Counted from the stretch's first letter, positions 36,559-45,881 are shown. The stretch is DNA of 64,000 nucleotides from Stenotrophomonas rhizophila (GCF_020857975.1 NZ_JACWUO010000001.1:1-64000), one strand, 5' to 3'. Program-made: numbers and translations. The notes: generated by a model not told the origin, from the sequence alone.

Positions 36559-36921
36559 ATGTCCTATATCGATGGTTTCGTGCTGGCCGTCCCCACCGCC
36601 AACAAAGACAAGTTCCTTGCCCACGCCCGCGAGGCCGACGCGATGATCGTGGAGTACGGCGCGCTGCGCGTGGTGGAGTGTTGGGGCGATGACGTCAGCC
36701 ATGGCAAACAGACCGATTTCTTCCGCGCGGTGGAAGCCAAACCGGATGAAACCGTGGTGTTTTCGTGGATCGAATGGCCCGACAAGGCCACCCGCGATGC
36801 CGGTATGGAAAAGATGATGGCCGACCCGCGCATGGACCCGGCCAACAACCCGATGCCGTTCGACGGCAAGCGCATGATCTACGGCGGGTTTGTGCCGGTG
36901 GTCGACCTCGGCGGCAGGTAG
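36559..36921 (+). CDS. DUF1428 family protein (YbaA-like)
   Basis: 120-residue cytosolic protein with the ferredoxin-like dimeric alpha/beta-barrel pattern of DUF1428. MSYIDGFVLAVPTANKDKFLAHAREADAMIVEYGALRVVECWGDDV and the conserved end PFDGKRMIYGGFVPVVDLG are diagnostic. Function is unknown. GGAGG lies 8-12 bases before ATG 36559, which settles the start; an in-frame ATG at 36415 would add 48 low-complexity residues. It is followed by the S9 peptidase gene on the same strand after 141 bases. Confidence 0.9.
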   Translation: MSYIDGFVLAVPTANKDKFLAHAREADAMIVEYGALRVVECWGDDVSHGKQTDFFRAVEAKPDETVVFSWIEWPDKATRDAGMEKMMADPRMDPANNPMPFDGKRMIYGGFVPVVDLGGR

Positions 36922-37062
36922 CGGCGGGCCGGGTGCCGCGGCGGCGCAGCTCGGCGCTGCCGCGCCCTGTGGCTTGCCCGCCCCCTTTGTCGCCCTGCAT
37001 GCTGGGGCGACAAGGGAGGCCGGCGACAACGTGGCCGGCCCGCCAGCCCCAGGGAGCCAGGA

Positions 37063-39516
37063 ATGACAGAAGGATCGGCAGTGCCTTTCACCATTGGCGG
37101 CATCAGCGCCAGCATTCTCGTCGCGCTGGCGCTAGGGCTGGCCCCGGTACCGGCCGAGGCCGCGGTCAGCGTTGACGACTACACCCGTGCCGAACGCGTG
37201 CTGGATGCGCAGCTGCGCGGCCGCGTGACCAATCCGTCGGTGCTGCCGCAGTGGCTGGACGATGGGCGTTTCTGGTACCGGCGCCAGGGGCCCGGCGGAC
37301 GCACCGACTACCTGCTGGTCGATCCCCGGCATCCCTCGCGCCTGCCGCTGTTCGATCCCACGCGGCTGGGCGATGCGCTGCAGACCGCCGGCGATGCGCA
37401 GGCCGCAGCCACCCTGGAGAAGCTGGAACGGGTCATTCCTGCCGGGAACCAGACGCTGCAACTGGTGCTGCGCAGCGGCCCCCTGCAGGGCCAGCGCTGC
37501 ACGCTGCCGGCGTACCGCTGCGTACCGGTTGCGCTGACCGCACCCAACCCGCAGGCCCTGCCGTCACCGGATGGAAGGCGCTCGGTGGTGGTGCGCGACG
37601 ACAACCTGTGGCTGCTTGCCGCCGATGCGGGCAAGCCCACCGCGCTCACCCACGATGGGGAGCCATCGCACGGCTATGGCGTACTGCCGGACTTCGCGCT
37701 GCGCGGTATCCCGCGTCGCCAGGGCAGGATGCACACCCCCCCGTTCGCGGTGTCCTGGGCACCGGACGGCCAACGCCTGTTTGGCGTGCGCTACGACGAA
37801 CGCCACGTGCAAGCCTATCCGTACCTGGCCACCGCGCCGACCGATGGCGTGCGCCCGATCGTGCACCAGGTCAGGCTGGGCCTGCTGGGCGATGCCGAAC
37901 AGGTGCGCGATGCCTGGTTCGTCACCGACGTGCACAGCGCCCGCACCCGCCGCATCGCCATACCCGACGGCTGGCACAGCCTCACCGAGGCCGGCGTACT
38001 GGGCTGGTCCGCCGATGCGGACAAGGTGTACACCGCCATCGTGCGCTACGACCGCCCCGCCCGTATCCGCCTGGTCGAAGTGGACCTGGGCACGGCCCGG
38101 GTGCGTACCGTGCTGGAAGAGTCTTCCGACACCCGGGTGCAGCTCAACAGCTACCCCTACAACCGGCCGGCGGTGCGCGTGCTGCCCGGCCGCAACCAGG
38201 TAGTGTGGTTCTCCCAGCGCGATGGCTGGGGCCACCTGTACCTGGTGGACGCGCGCGACGGCACGATCGTGCGCCAGCTGACCAGCGGCAACTGGCTGGT
38301 ACGCGATGTGGTCGGCGTGGATGCCGAGGAACGGCAGCTGTTCTTCACCGCGGGCGGCCGCGAGCCGGGCGACCCTTACCAGCGACGCCTGTACCGGGTG
38401 GCGCTGGACGGCGGCGAGCCGGAGCTGCTCACCCCGGAGGCGGCCGACCATGCCATCGACGCCGGCCCGGGCCCCCTGATGGGCGGGCGCGATCCACAGC
38501 TGCTTGCGCCCTCGTCGGAGTGGGTGGTCGATACCTGGTCCACGCTGGCACAGCCGCCGATCAGCGTGTTGCGCAGCACCCGCGACGGACGCGTGGTGTT
38601 GCCACTGGAGCAGGCCGACGACAGCGCGGTCCGCGCAGCCGGCTGGCAACCGCCCCGGCGCGAACAGGTCGTGGCCGCCGATGGCCACACCACGCTGTAC
38701 GCCACGGTCTACCTGCCACCGGGCTATACCGAACGCGGGCGGCACCCGGTAATCGATGCGATGTACGGCGGCCCGCACGTCAGCAACGCACCGGTCGGCT
38801 TCGTCGAAGCCACCGCCACCACCAACCCGGTGGCGCGCGCCAGCCTGGCCCAGCTCGGCTTCGTGGTGGTCAGCATCGACGCACGGGGCACCCCCGGCCG
38901 TTCCAGGGCATTCCACGACAGCAGCTTCCTGACCGCCGCCGACCTGCAGCTGGATGATCATGTGGCCGCGATCAGGCAACTGGCCGCGCGCTACCCCGGC
39001 ATGGACCTGGAGCGGGTGGGCATCTATGGGCATTCCTTCGGCGGCTACAGCGCCGCGCGTGCGCTGCTGCGCCATCCGCAGTTCTACAAGGTGGGCGTTG
39101 CCTCGGCCGGCAGCCACAGTTTCCAGGGCATGTATGGCGGCGCCATCCACGGCATGGACCGCCTGGTGGGCGGGCAGCCGGTGTATGCCGACGGCAGCGC
39201 CGTCCGCCCCGATGCTGCGGCCGTGCCCGCGCTGTTCCAGCCGCTGGACAACGGTGCGCTGGCCCACCAGCTGCGCGGCCGTCTGCTGCTGGTGTATGGC
39301 GACCTGGACGAGAACGCGATGCCGGCACTGACCCTGCAGCTTGCCCGCGCGCTCAATGCCGCCAACAAGGACTACGACCTGCTGTACCTGGCCAACCAGG
39401 ACCACGAACTGTTCCGCAACGACCTGTATTACATGCGCCGGATGTGGGACTACTTCGTCACCCACCTGATGGGCGCCACACCACCGGCGTATCAGTTGGG
39501 TGTGCAGCGGGATTGA
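37063..39516 (+). CDS. Secreted S9 (DPP4/acylaminoacyl-peptidase-like) serine peptidase
   Basis: 817 residues. Signal peptide to about residue 33 (VPAEA, then AVSVDDYTRAERVL), a DPP_IV-like beta-propeller (about 60-560) and a C-terminal alpha/beta-hydrolase domain. The catalytic triad is Ser658 (GHSFGG), Asp749 (GDLDENAM) and His781 (NQDHELFRN). The nucleophile elbow is GHSFGG rather than GWSYGG of classical DPP4. It likely trims peptides in the periplasm. ATG 37063 follows GGGAG at a normal distance; a GTG six codons later is an alternative. Confidence 0.88.
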   Translation: MTEGSAVPFTIGGISASILVALALGLAPVPAEAAVSVDDYTRAERVLDAQLRGRVTNPSVLPQWLDDGRFWYRRQGPGGRTDYLLVDPRHPSRLPLFDPTRLGDALQTAGDAQAAATLEKLERVIPAGNQTLQLVLRSGPLQGQRCTLPAYRCVPVALTAPNPQALPSPDGRRSVVVRDDNLWLLAADAGKPTALTHDGEPSHGYGVLPDFALRGIPRRQGRMHTPPFAVSWAPDGQRLFGVRYDERHVQAYPYLATAPTDGVRPIVHQVRLGLLGDAEQVRDAWFVTDVHSARTRRIAIPDGWHSLTEAGVLGWSADADKVYTAIVRYDRPARIRLVEVDLGTARVRTVLEESSDTRVQLNSYPYNRPAVRVLPGRNQVVWFSQRDGWGHLYLVDARDGTIVRQLTSGNWLVRDVVGVDAEERQLFFTAGGREPGDPYQRRLYRVALDGGEPELLTPEAADHAIDAGPGPLMGGRDPQLLAPSSEWVVDTWSTLAQPPISVLRSTRDGRVVLPLEQADDSAVRAAGWQPPRREQVVAADGHTTLYATVYLPPGYTERGRHPVIDAMYGGPHVSNAPVGFVEATATTNPVARASLAQLGFVVVSIDARGTPGRSRAFHDSSFLTAADLQLDDHVAAIRQLAARYPGMDLERVGIYGHSFGGYSAARALLRHPQFYKVGVASAGSHSFQGMYGGAIHGMDRLVGGQPVYADGSAVRPDAAAVPALFQPLDNGALAHQLRGRLLLVYGDLDENAMPALTLQLARALNAANKDYDLLYLANQDHELFRNDLYYMRRMWDYFVTHLMGATPPAYQLGVQRD

Positions 39517-39829
39517 GCGGCTAGTTCAACCGTTACCTGCAGTCTCCGGTGATGGCCGCGTACCCATTGCATACCCGCGTGCATCGATGAAAAGGTGCCA
39601 CGCCTGGGCCAGCAGAAGCAGTACCGGGTGATTGCAGTACGCAAACCCTGACCGATAGTCGGGCAGCACGCCGGTCGGCCCAGCCGAGAGGCTGCCGCTG
39701 ATGTTCGCTACCGGCAATGGGCGCAACAGGGTGGAGACGCACGCCGAAGGCGTGGGGCGGGCACGCAGGGAACACACACCTGCCGCCGCGTCACGGCGCC
39801 CGCCCGGAGGCAGGCGCCGTGCGTACTGC
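39517..39829. other. Gene-free region after the S9 peptidase
   Basis: A 313-bp gap between convergent genes. A perfect 9-bp inverted repeat CACGGCGCC / GGCGCCGTG (39792-39821) lies just beyond the H1-like gene and may end its mRNA, though there is no T-run. The rest shows no supported gene; a minus-strand frame of 83 codons (39526-39777) has no recognisable domain. Confidence 0.5.
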
Positions 39830-40786
39830 TTACTTGCGGGCGCGCTTGGCCGGGGCCTTGCGGGCCACGGTCTTGGCGGCGCTGGCGCGCTTGGCCGGTG
39901 CAGCCTTGCGGGCTACGGCCTTCTTGGCGACAGCCTTCTTGGCGACAGCGGTCTTCTTGCCGACCGTCTTCTTGGCCACGGCAGCCTTCTTGCCGATCAC
40001 CTTCTTGGCAGCGGCAGTCTTCTTGCCGACCACCTTCTTGGCAGCGGCAGTCTTCTTGCCGACGGTCTTCTTGGCAGCGGCGACCTTCTTGCCGACGGCC
40101 TTCTTGGCTACGGCGGTCTTCTTGCCGACCGCCTTCTTGGCCACGGCGGTCTTCTTGCCGACAACCTTCTTGGCGGCAACCGTCTTCTTGCCGACGACCT
40201 TCTTGCCCACCACCTTCTTGGCGGCGGCCGACTTGCTGGCCACAGCCTTCTTGGCGGTGGCGGTCTTCTTGCCGACCACCTTCTTGGCGGCGGCGGCCTT
40301 CTTGGTCACCGCCTTCTTGGCGGTGGCGACCTTCTTGGCGACGGTCTTCTTGGCCACGGCGGCCTTCTTGGTCACGGTCTTCTTGGCGGTGGCGGCCTTC
40401 TTGCCGGCAGCCTTGGTGGTCTTGGTCACGGCCTTTTCGGCGGCGGCCTTCTTCTTGGCAACCTGCTTCTTCAGCGCGGCGGCCTCGGCCTTGGCGTTGC
40501 TCTTGGCCGCTTCCAGCTTCTTCTTGGCGCCGGCCAGGGTCTTGCCCACCGACTTGGCGGCCTTGTCAGCCTTCTTGGCGACGGTCTTCTCGGCCTTCTG
40601 CACGGCCTTCTTGACCTTGGCAACCTGGGTGGTGGCGGCCTTGCGCGCGCGCTTGACGGTCTTCTTCACCGATGCCACGGCGTCTTCGGCGGTGGTGGCG
40701 ATGCTATCGCCCACTTTGCCCGCGACTTCTTTCACTTCGTCTACGCCGTGCGACAGGGTCGCGGTCACGCCATTTCCATTGCTCAT
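39830..40786 (-). CDS. Histone H1-like Lys/Ala-rich DNA-binding protein
   Basis: 318 residues, extremely rich in Lys, Ala and Val. Residues 1-50 are a less biased leader ([26 protein letters not shown]), followed by a helical Lys/Ala region and then, from 129 to 287, fourteen 11-residue units of the form KK-T-A-x-A-KK-x-V-G, with one 5-residue partial unit (195-199) that breaks the phase. The C-terminus [11 protein letters not shown] resembles eukaryotic H1 tails and Pseudomonas AlgP. It probably coats DNA in the nucleoid. AGGAGG precedes the ATG. No enzyme domain. Confidence 0.9.
   Translation of the reverse strand: MSNGNGVTATLSHGVDEVKEVAGKVGDSIATTAEDAVASVKKTVKRARKAATTQVAKVKKAVQKAEKTVAKKADKAAKSVGKTLAGAKKKLEAAKSNAKAEAAALKKQVAKKKAAAEKAVTKTTKAAGKKAATAKKTVTKKAAVAKKTVAKKVATAKKAVTKKAAAAKKVVGKKTATAKKAVASKSAAAKKVVGKKVVGKKTVAAKKVVGKKTAVAKKAVGKKTAVAKKAVGKKVAAAKKTVGKKTAAAKKVVGKKTAAAKKVIGKKAAVAKKTVGKKTAVAKKAVAKKAVARKAAPAKRASAAKTVARKAPAKRARK
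39926..40402. repeat. 33-bp coding tandem repeat in the H1-like gene
   Basis: Fourteen degenerate 33-bp units plus a 15-bp partial one encode the 11-residue repeats (on the plus strand, variants of ttcttgccgacggtcttctt). Near-identical neighbours make this a likely site of slippage, so copy number may vary between strains. Confidence 0.85.
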
Positions 40787-41790
40787 GATTGCCTCCTAAG
40801 GGGACTGGTTAGTCAAATCGCTGGCGATGCTATACCGGCGCGGTGCTTCGTGGAACGGTCTTGTCGCACGCCATGCGCCGCATCTGTGCTTGGCGGGCCG
40901 GCGCTGCGCCCGCCCGGCGAACCGGGCATCTGCAACAAACCCCTTTAAAACAGCTTCCGTCGCTGGCCTGCCTGCTGCCGCCGTGCGCTTCCCCGCGCGC
41001 GGCAGACCGATGCAGGCGATGTGCAATTGACCGTCGCAGGTGGTCCGGCCAGTGCCCTTTACCTCGGCAACTGCGCCATCTTCGCGCGGGAAACAGCCAC
41101 CGCCTCCGTGCAGGCCGGCGGTTCCGAGCCGCGCGTGGCAGGCCGCGGCGGCAGTCAAACGCATGTCGATGCCGCCGGTTGATCGGCCCCCCTGGGCGAT
41201 GCGGTAGTGGCGTTTACCGATCACGCCGCAGCGCCATCGGCAACGCGTTGCAGCGACGGCATGGGGCCATCGGTGATCCATGCACATGCATGGATCGGCA
41301 TACGCAACGCGGGTGCGTCTCCTGGTCAATACCGAAGCCGATTCCCTGCAGGCCGACCGCAGGCTCCCGGCGCCCGCGTCGATCCGGCGCCGGGCGATGC
41401 ATGCAGGGGACGACAGGCAGGCCGATGCGACCGTAGCGACGACCATGCGCGCCGGATGCCGCGCACGGCAGGCCAGGGAGGGGCGATGGAGAACCGTTCA
41501 ACACAGTGGCGGTCATGGCGCATCCGTGGCGGAAGGGTAGTGCCCCGGGCCGACAGACCCAACCTCTTGGGGAAATCCAGATCGGTAACGCAACATATTG
41601 TGGCCGATGCCCTTGCAGCTTACGCCGGCACGGCACCCTGTCAACGCCCCTGCCGGGCCGGCGCGCCCGGTCGCGGTAGGCCGCCGGCCGCCGTGCGCTG
41701 GCGACCTGGTTAAGCCGCATCCACACACATTCATTCAGCTTGAACTACCGTATGCGTGTCTTTGCCATCTCGTTACGGAACCGCCGGACC
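40787..41790. other. 1-kb gene-free region between the H1-like and Deg-protease genes
   Basis: Both flanking genes are transcribed outward, so both promoters lie here. A minus-strand -10-like TATAGC is at about 40829-40834 for the H1-like gene. The main structured element is the 22-bp palindrome at 41275-41296. Frames on both strands are open by GC bias, but none shows a start with SD, a domain or normal amino-acid composition. Confidence 0.5.
41275..41296. promoter_or_regulatory. 22-bp perfect palindrome
   Basis: GATCCATGCA (41275-41284) and TGCATGGATC (41287-41296) are exact reverse complements around CA. It lies about 500 bp from both flanking genes. It could be an operator of an unknown dimeric regulator. 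Confidence 0.4.
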
Positions 41791-43218
41791 ATGCGACCGC
41801 TCCCGACCCTGCTTACGCTCGCACTTGCCGCCGCCTTCGGTGGCTTCATCGCCTCGGCGATCAACGCCCACCTGGACAACCGCGCCGAGGCCGCGCCAGT
41901 GTCGCTGGCCATTCCGGCCACCGCCGCGCTGCCGGCCGCCGTCGCCGGGCAGGCGATGCCTTCGCTGGCGCCGATGCTGGAGCGGGCGATGCCGGCGGTG
42001 GTCAGCGTCAACACCAAGCAGGTGGTGCGGGTGCGCAACCCGTACTTCAACGACCCGTTCTTCCGCCGCCTGTTCCCGGAAGTGCCGCAGGAGCGCATCA
42101 ACGAATCGCTGGGCTCGGGGGTGATCATCGATGCCGGCGCCGGGCTGGTCCTGACCAACCACCATGTGATCGACAACGCCGACGACGTGCAGGTCACCCT
42201 GTCCGACGGGCGCACGGTCAAGGCCGAGTTCATCGGCTCGGACCGCGACACCGACATCGCGCTGATCCGCATTCCGGCCGACAAGCTCACCGCGCTGCCG
42301 CTGGGCAACAGCGAACAGCTGCGCGTGGGCGATTTCGTGGTGGCGATCGGCAACCCGTTCGGTTTCAGCCAGACCGTCACCTCGGGCATCGTCTCGGCGG
42401 TGGGCCGCAGCGGCATCCGCGGGCTGGGCTACCAGAACTTCATCCAGACCGATGCCTCGATCAACCCGGGCAATTCCGGCGGCGCGCTGGTCAACCTGCA
42501 GGGCCAGCTGGTGGGCATCAATACCGCCAGCTTCAATCCGCAGGGCAGCATGGCCGGCAACATCGGGCTGGGCCTGGCCATTCCGTCCAACCTGGCCCGC
42601 GATGTGGTCGACCAGCTGGTCAAGCACGGGGTGGTGGTGCGCGGCACGCTGGGGGTGGAAGCGCAGAACCTGACCCAGCAGATCGCGCAGGGGCTGGGCC
42701 TGGGCGAAGCGCGCGGTGCGCTGGTGACGCGGGTGCTGGCCGGGTCCGGCGGCGCCGCGGCCGGGCTGCGGCCGGGCGATGTGGTGGTGGCGGCAAACGG
42801 CCAGCGCGTGGACAGCGCCCAGGCCCTGCACAACGTGGAAGGCCTGCAGCCAGTGGGCAGCACGCTGAACCTTGAGATCCGCCGCGACAGCAAGCCATTG
42901 CAGCTCAAGGCCACGCTGAAGGAACAGGCGCGCGCGGTCAGCGGCGACACGCTGGACCCGCGGCTGGGCGGTGCCACCTTCGTGGACCTGCCCGAAGCCC
43001 TGCGCCAGGCCGGAATCAGTGGCGTGCAGGTCAGCGAGGTCAAACGCGGCAGCCGCGCGGCGACGTCGGGATTGGCCGCCGGCGATGTGATCACCGAAGC
43101 CACCGCCGGCGAGTTCGCCGACCTGGCCAGCTGGCGCGCCAACTTCCAGCAGCGCCCGGCGCAGCTGGTGCTGCGCATCATCCGCGGCAATACGCCGGGC
43201 GTGCTGGTGATGCGCTGA
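41791..43218 (+). CDS. HtrA/Deg-family periplasmic serine protease
   Basis: 475 residues. N-terminal signal or anchor MRPLPTLLTLALAAAFGGFIASAI; trypsin-like protease domain with His125 (TNHHVID), Asp155 (TDIALI) and Ser229 (NPGNSGGALV); then two PDZ domains (about 280-370 and 395-470) containing SGGAAAGLRPGDVV and RAATSGLAAGDVI. It degrades or refolds damaged periplasmic proteins. Length and two PDZ domains fit DegP/DegQ. The start chosen is ATG 41791, at the head of the signal sequence; an ATG at 41752 would add 13 residues. The 1-kb upstream region must carry its promoter. Confidence 0.92.
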   Translation: MRPLPTLLTLALAAAFGGFIASAINAHLDNRAEAAPVSLAIPATAALPAAVAGQAMPSLAPMLERAMPAVVSVNTKQVVRVRNPYFNDPFFRRLFPEVPQERINESLGSGVIIDAGAGLVLTNHHVIDNADDVQVTLSDGRTVKAEFIGSDRDTDIALIRIPADKLTALPLGNSEQLRVGDFVVAIGNPFGFSQTVTSGIVSAVGRSGIRGLGYQNFIQTDASINPGNSGGALVNLQGQLVGINTASFNPQGSMAGNIGLGLAIPSNLARDVVDQLVKHGVVVRGTLGVEAQNLTQQIAQGLGLGEARGALVTRVLAGSGGAAAGLRPGDVVVAANGQRVDSAQALHNVEGLQPVGSTLNLEIRRDSKPLQLKATLKEQARAVSGDTLDPRLGGATFVDLPEALRQAGISGVQVSEVKRGSRAATSGLAAGDVITEATAGEFADLASWRANFQQRPAQLVLRIIRGNTPGVLVMR

Positions 43219-43333
43219 ACGGCGGCAGGCGCCGTAACGTCGCTTACACCCGCCCGATGCTATTACCTTGTGTTCGTTGCCGACCGGTCCGCCGGCGGCC
43301 ACCTTCCCCATCGCCACCATACGGAGAGTCACG

Positions 43334-43699
43334 ATGAGCCCCACCAATACCGAGAACCTGAAGGAACACCTGGGTGAAGCCGGTTCGCACCTGAAGTCGG
43401 CCGCCAGCGCCGCCGGCGGCGCGATCAAGGGCGCCACCGGCGCTGCCACCGACGAACTGCGCATCGGCAAGGCCAACGTCAAGGCCGAGCTGTCCGATAC
43501 CGCGCTGTCGGGCCTGGCCGCCGCCGAGTTCGGCGGTGCCGCCGCCAAGGAACAGGTGGATGCGCTGATGGACAAGGGCAAGGACCTGGTCGACAGCGCC
43601 GCCGAACTGATCCGCGAGCGTCCGCTGGCCTCGTTCGGCGTGGCCTTCGCCGCCGGCTGGATCATCGCCAAGCTGGCCCGCAGCGGCGGCGACAAGTAA
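43334..43699 (+). CDS. DUF883/ElaB-YqjD-like membrane-anchored protein
   Basis: 121 residues: a helical amphipathic region (LKEHLGEAGSHLKSAASAAGG...VDALMDKGKDLVDSAAELIRERP) and one C-terminal transmembrane helix (LASFGVAFAAGWIIAKLA) with a short basic tail, the layout of ElaB/YqjD. E. coli YqjD binds ribosomes at the inner membrane in stationary phase. Here it opens a three-gene set like yqjD-yqjE-yqjK. ATG 43334 follows GGAGAG. The gap to the next gene is six bases. Confidence 0.8.
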   Translation: MSPTNTENLKEHLGEAGSHLKSAASAAGGAIKGATGAATDELRIGKANVKAELSDTALSGLAAAEFGGAAAKEQVDALMDKGKDLVDSAAELIRERPLASFGVAFAAGWIIAKLARSGGDK

Positions 43700-43705
43700 C
43701 CCGGC

Positions 43706-44206
43706 GTGAGCGATCCAACCCCGTCGACCGCTGCCGGTGGTGCGCAAACGCCACCACCGGACAGCGGTGAAAAAGCCCCCCACCTGGACGAAAGCATCCG
43801 CCAGGTCGGACAAGCCGGCCGCGACACCGTGGACGCGGCCAAGCACACGCTGCGTTCGCTGCGACGATTGGCGTCGGCCGATTTCGCGTTGGCGCGCAGC
43901 GCGTTCGGGCGTGCGTTGGCCTGGAGCGGGGTGGCGATCGTGTTCGGCGCCTCGGCCTGGTTGTTGCTGGCCGGCACGCTGATCGCGCTGATGGTGCGCT
44001 GGGGCATGTCCTGGTTCCACTCGCTGTTGATCACCTCGATCCTCAGCCTGGTGGTAACCGGCTATGCGATGTGGCGGGTGTCGTTCTTCTTCCGGCATAC
44101 CGGCATGCATGCCACCCGCCGCCAGTTGTCGCGGCTGGGGCTGTATGACGAGCCCGGCGAGGAAGATCCCGATGCCGATGTCGATACCACCGGGGCCAAA
44201 CGATGA
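43706..44206 (+). CDS. Phage-holin-fold membrane protein (DUF1469/YqjE-like)
   Basis: 166 residues. Cytosolic N-terminus with a helical stretch (DESIRQVGQAGRDTVDAAKHTLRSLRRLASADFALARSAFGRAL), two closely spaced transmembrane helices (about 72-94 and 103-124), then an acidic C-terminal tail. This is the holin-superfamily-III/DUF1469 pattern of YqjE. Not a real phage gene: no phage neighbours. The start is GTG 43706, six bases after the previous stop, and its stop overlaps the next start by four bases. Confidence 0.8.
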   Translation: MSDPTPSTAAGGAQTPPPDSGEKAPHLDESIRQVGQAGRDTVDAAKHTLRSLRRLASADFALARSAFGRALAWSGVAIVFGASAWLLLAGTLIALMVRWGMSWFHSLLITSILSLVVTGYAMWRVSFFFRHTGMHATRRQLSRLGLYDEPGEEDPDADVDTTGAKR

Positions 44207-44664
44207 ACTTTGAAGCCTTGCGGCAACGCGTGCAGCGTGCCGAACTGGTGGTGGCGGTGCGGGTGGAGAAGACCCGCAGCAGCTGGACCACCCTCAGCAC
44301 CGTCTGGCGGACCGGCTGGACGCCGTTGCGGATCATCACCGTCGGCCTGGCCGGCGGCTTCCTGGCCGGCCGGCTGGAGCCGACCGGGCTGGGCGCGAAG
44401 GTGCAGGGTGCGCGCTGGTTGCAGATGATCGGGTCGGTCTCCAGCCTGGTGGCCAGCACCCAGGCCGCGTTCGCCTCGATCCAGGCCGGCGAAGCGGCCG
44501 ATACCGCCGAGCAGGCGGCCGACAAGGTCGACCAGGCCGCCGATGAACTGCCGCGCCAGGCCCCGGCGGCGACGCCCACAGCCAGTCCGCCGGTACGTGC
44601 AGACACGGACGCGGCACGGCAACCGCAGCCGGCCGAAGCGGCCACCGATCTTTCCGAACGCTGA
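44203..44664 (+). CDS. Hypothetical protein, third gene of a yqjDEK-like set
   Basis: 153 residues starting at ATG 44203 inside the previous stop. It has an N-terminal basic amphipathic helix (MNFEALRQRVQRAELVVAVRVEKTRSSWTTLSTVWRTGW), a weakly hydrophobic Gly-rich stretch (RIITVGLAGGFLAGRL) and a long Ala/Pro/Gln-rich tail. By position it corresponds to YqjK of E. coli, but sequence similarity by eye is weak. Probably membrane-associated together with the two upstream products. A terminator hairpin follows at 44679. Confidence 0.75.
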   Translation: MNFEALRQRVQRAELVVAVRVEKTRSSWTTLSTVWRTGWTPLRIITVGLAGGFLAGRLEPTGLGAKVQGARWLQMIGSVSSLVASTQAAFASIQAGEAADTAEQAADKVDQAADELPRQAPAATPTASPPVRADTDAARQPQPAEAATDLSER

Positions 44665-44678
44665 CGTAGAAAGAAGCG

Positions 44679-44700
44679 AGGTCCGGCCACGGCCGGACCT
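44679..44700 (+). terminator. Hairpin after the yqjDEK-like operon
   Basis: AGGTCCGGC pairs with GCCGGACCT over a 4-base loop (44679-44700), 15 bases after the stop. A second small hairpin, CCGACC-ATC-GGTCGG, follows at about 44710. There is no T-run. Confidence 0.5.
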
Positions 44701-44792
44701 GGAAACGTCCGACCATCGGTCGGGCCTGCCTACACACAGCGTACGCACCCGGCGTGCCCAATAATGGCGCTCCTTCCCTGCCCGGCGCCCGC

Positions 44793-45881
44793 ATGAGCGT
44801 TCCTGCCGTTTCCCCCGACGAAGCCGTCGTCGCCCCGCCGCCGCGCCCGCGTGCACCGACGTCGCTGGTGGTGCTGGCCACCCTGGCGGTGGGCTTCACC
44901 CTGTGGGCGGCGCAGGAAGTGATCCTGCCGGTGCTGCTGGCGATGTTCTTCGCGCTGGTCGGCAACCCGATCCTGCGCCTGCTGGGCAAGCTGTGGATCC
45001 CGCGCTTTCTCGGTGCGGTGCTGGTGCTCGGGGTGGGCCTGAGCGGGGCGGCCGCGCTGGGCGTGCAACTGGTCGGACCGGCCATGCAATGGGCACAGGA
45101 AGCGCCGCAGCAACTGCGCAAGGTAGCGCGCCAGGTACAGAACCTGACCAAACCGGTGCAGCAGGCCAACCAGGCCGCGGAGAACTTCGCGCGCGTGGCT
45201 GGCGGCGAAGGCAGCCGGCGCGTACAGATCGTGCGCACCCAGCTGGACGACCCCTACAAGGTACTTACCCGCGCCCCGCGGCTGGCCGCCTCGGTGCTGG
45301 CGGTGGTGCTGCTGACCCTGTTCTTCATGATCTACGGGCAGAACCTGCAGAAGCATGCCATCGCGCTGTTTCCCAACCGGCAGCAGCAGCGCTTCACCAC
45401 CGACATCCTGCGTTCGATCGAACGCGAGGTGTCGCGCTATGTGCTGACCATCACCGTGATCAACACCGCAGTCGGTCTGGTGTTTTCCGGGGTGTTGCTG
45501 CTGCTCGGGGTCAGCCTGCAGGAGGCGCTGCTGTGGGGCACGGTGGCCGCGCTGCTGAACTTCGCGCCGTACGTGGGGCCGCTGATCGGGGTGGCGCTGA
45601 TGCTGCTGATGGGCTTTGTGGAATTCAGCGACCCGCTGGCCGCCCTGCTGCCGGCAGCCTGCTACCTGGCCCTGCACACGGTGGAAGGCCAGGTGGTGAC
45701 CCCGATCGTGCTGGGCCGGCGCATGGCGATTTCGCCGCTGATCCTGATCCTGGCGCTGATGGTGTTCGGCTGGCTGTGGGGCATGGTGGGGCTGCTGCTG
45801 GCGGTGCCGCTGCTGGTCTGCATCAAGCTGGTGCTGGCCCGGCTGGAGGGCACGCAGGGCTGGGCGCGGCTGCTGGAATGA
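44793..45881 (+). CDS. AI-2E family transporter (PerM-like)
   Basis: 362-residue inner-membrane protein with about eight hydrophobic helices, of PF01594. Seen: TLAVGFTLWAAQEVILPVLLAMFFALVGNPIL at the N-terminus, a soluble helical insertion (about 95-165), and the conserved block NFAPYVGPLIGV...HTVEGQVVTPIVLGRRMAISPLILILALM...GMVGLLLAVPLL. Some relatives export autoinducer-2 and others are Na+/H+ antiporters, so the substrate is open. ATG 44793 lies about 28 bases after a -10-like AATAAT (44759-44764). Confidence 0.9.
   Translation: MSVPAVSPDEAVVAPPPRPRAPTSLVVLATLAVGFTLWAAQEVILPVLLAMFFALVGNPILRLLGKLWIPRFLGAVLVLGVGLSGAAALGVQLVGPAMQWAQEAPQQLRKVARQVQNLTKPVQQANQAAENFARVAGGEGSRRVQIVRTQLDDPYKVLTRAPRLAASVLAVVLLTLFFMIYGQNLQKHAIALFPNRQQQRFTTDILRSIEREVSRYVLTITVINTAVGLVFSGVLLLLGVSLQEALLWGTVAALLNFAPYVGPLIGVALMLLMGFVEFSDPLAALLPAACYLALHTVEGQVVTPIVLGRRMAISPLILILALMVFGWLWGMVGLLLAVPLLVCIKLVLARLEGTQGWARLLE

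Noticed and set aside
39526..39777. 83-codon minus-strand frame in the gap after the S9 peptidase
   Set aside because: No ribosome-binding site, no recognisable domain and no neighbour context. The composition is slightly protein-like, but not enough to call a gene.
39926..40402. Regularly spaced repeats that might look like a CRISPR array
   Set aside because: The units are contiguous, in frame and encode Lys/Ala repeats; there are no unique spacers and no cas genes.
40796..41446. 216-codon minus-strand frame in the 1-kb gap
   Set aside because: It overlaps the promoter of the H1-like gene, has an erratic Cys/Arg-rich composition and no start signal.
43706..44206. Prophage remnant suggested by the holin-like fold
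   Set aside because: DUF1469/YqjE proteins are chromosomal. No other phage gene, attachment site or integrase is nearby.
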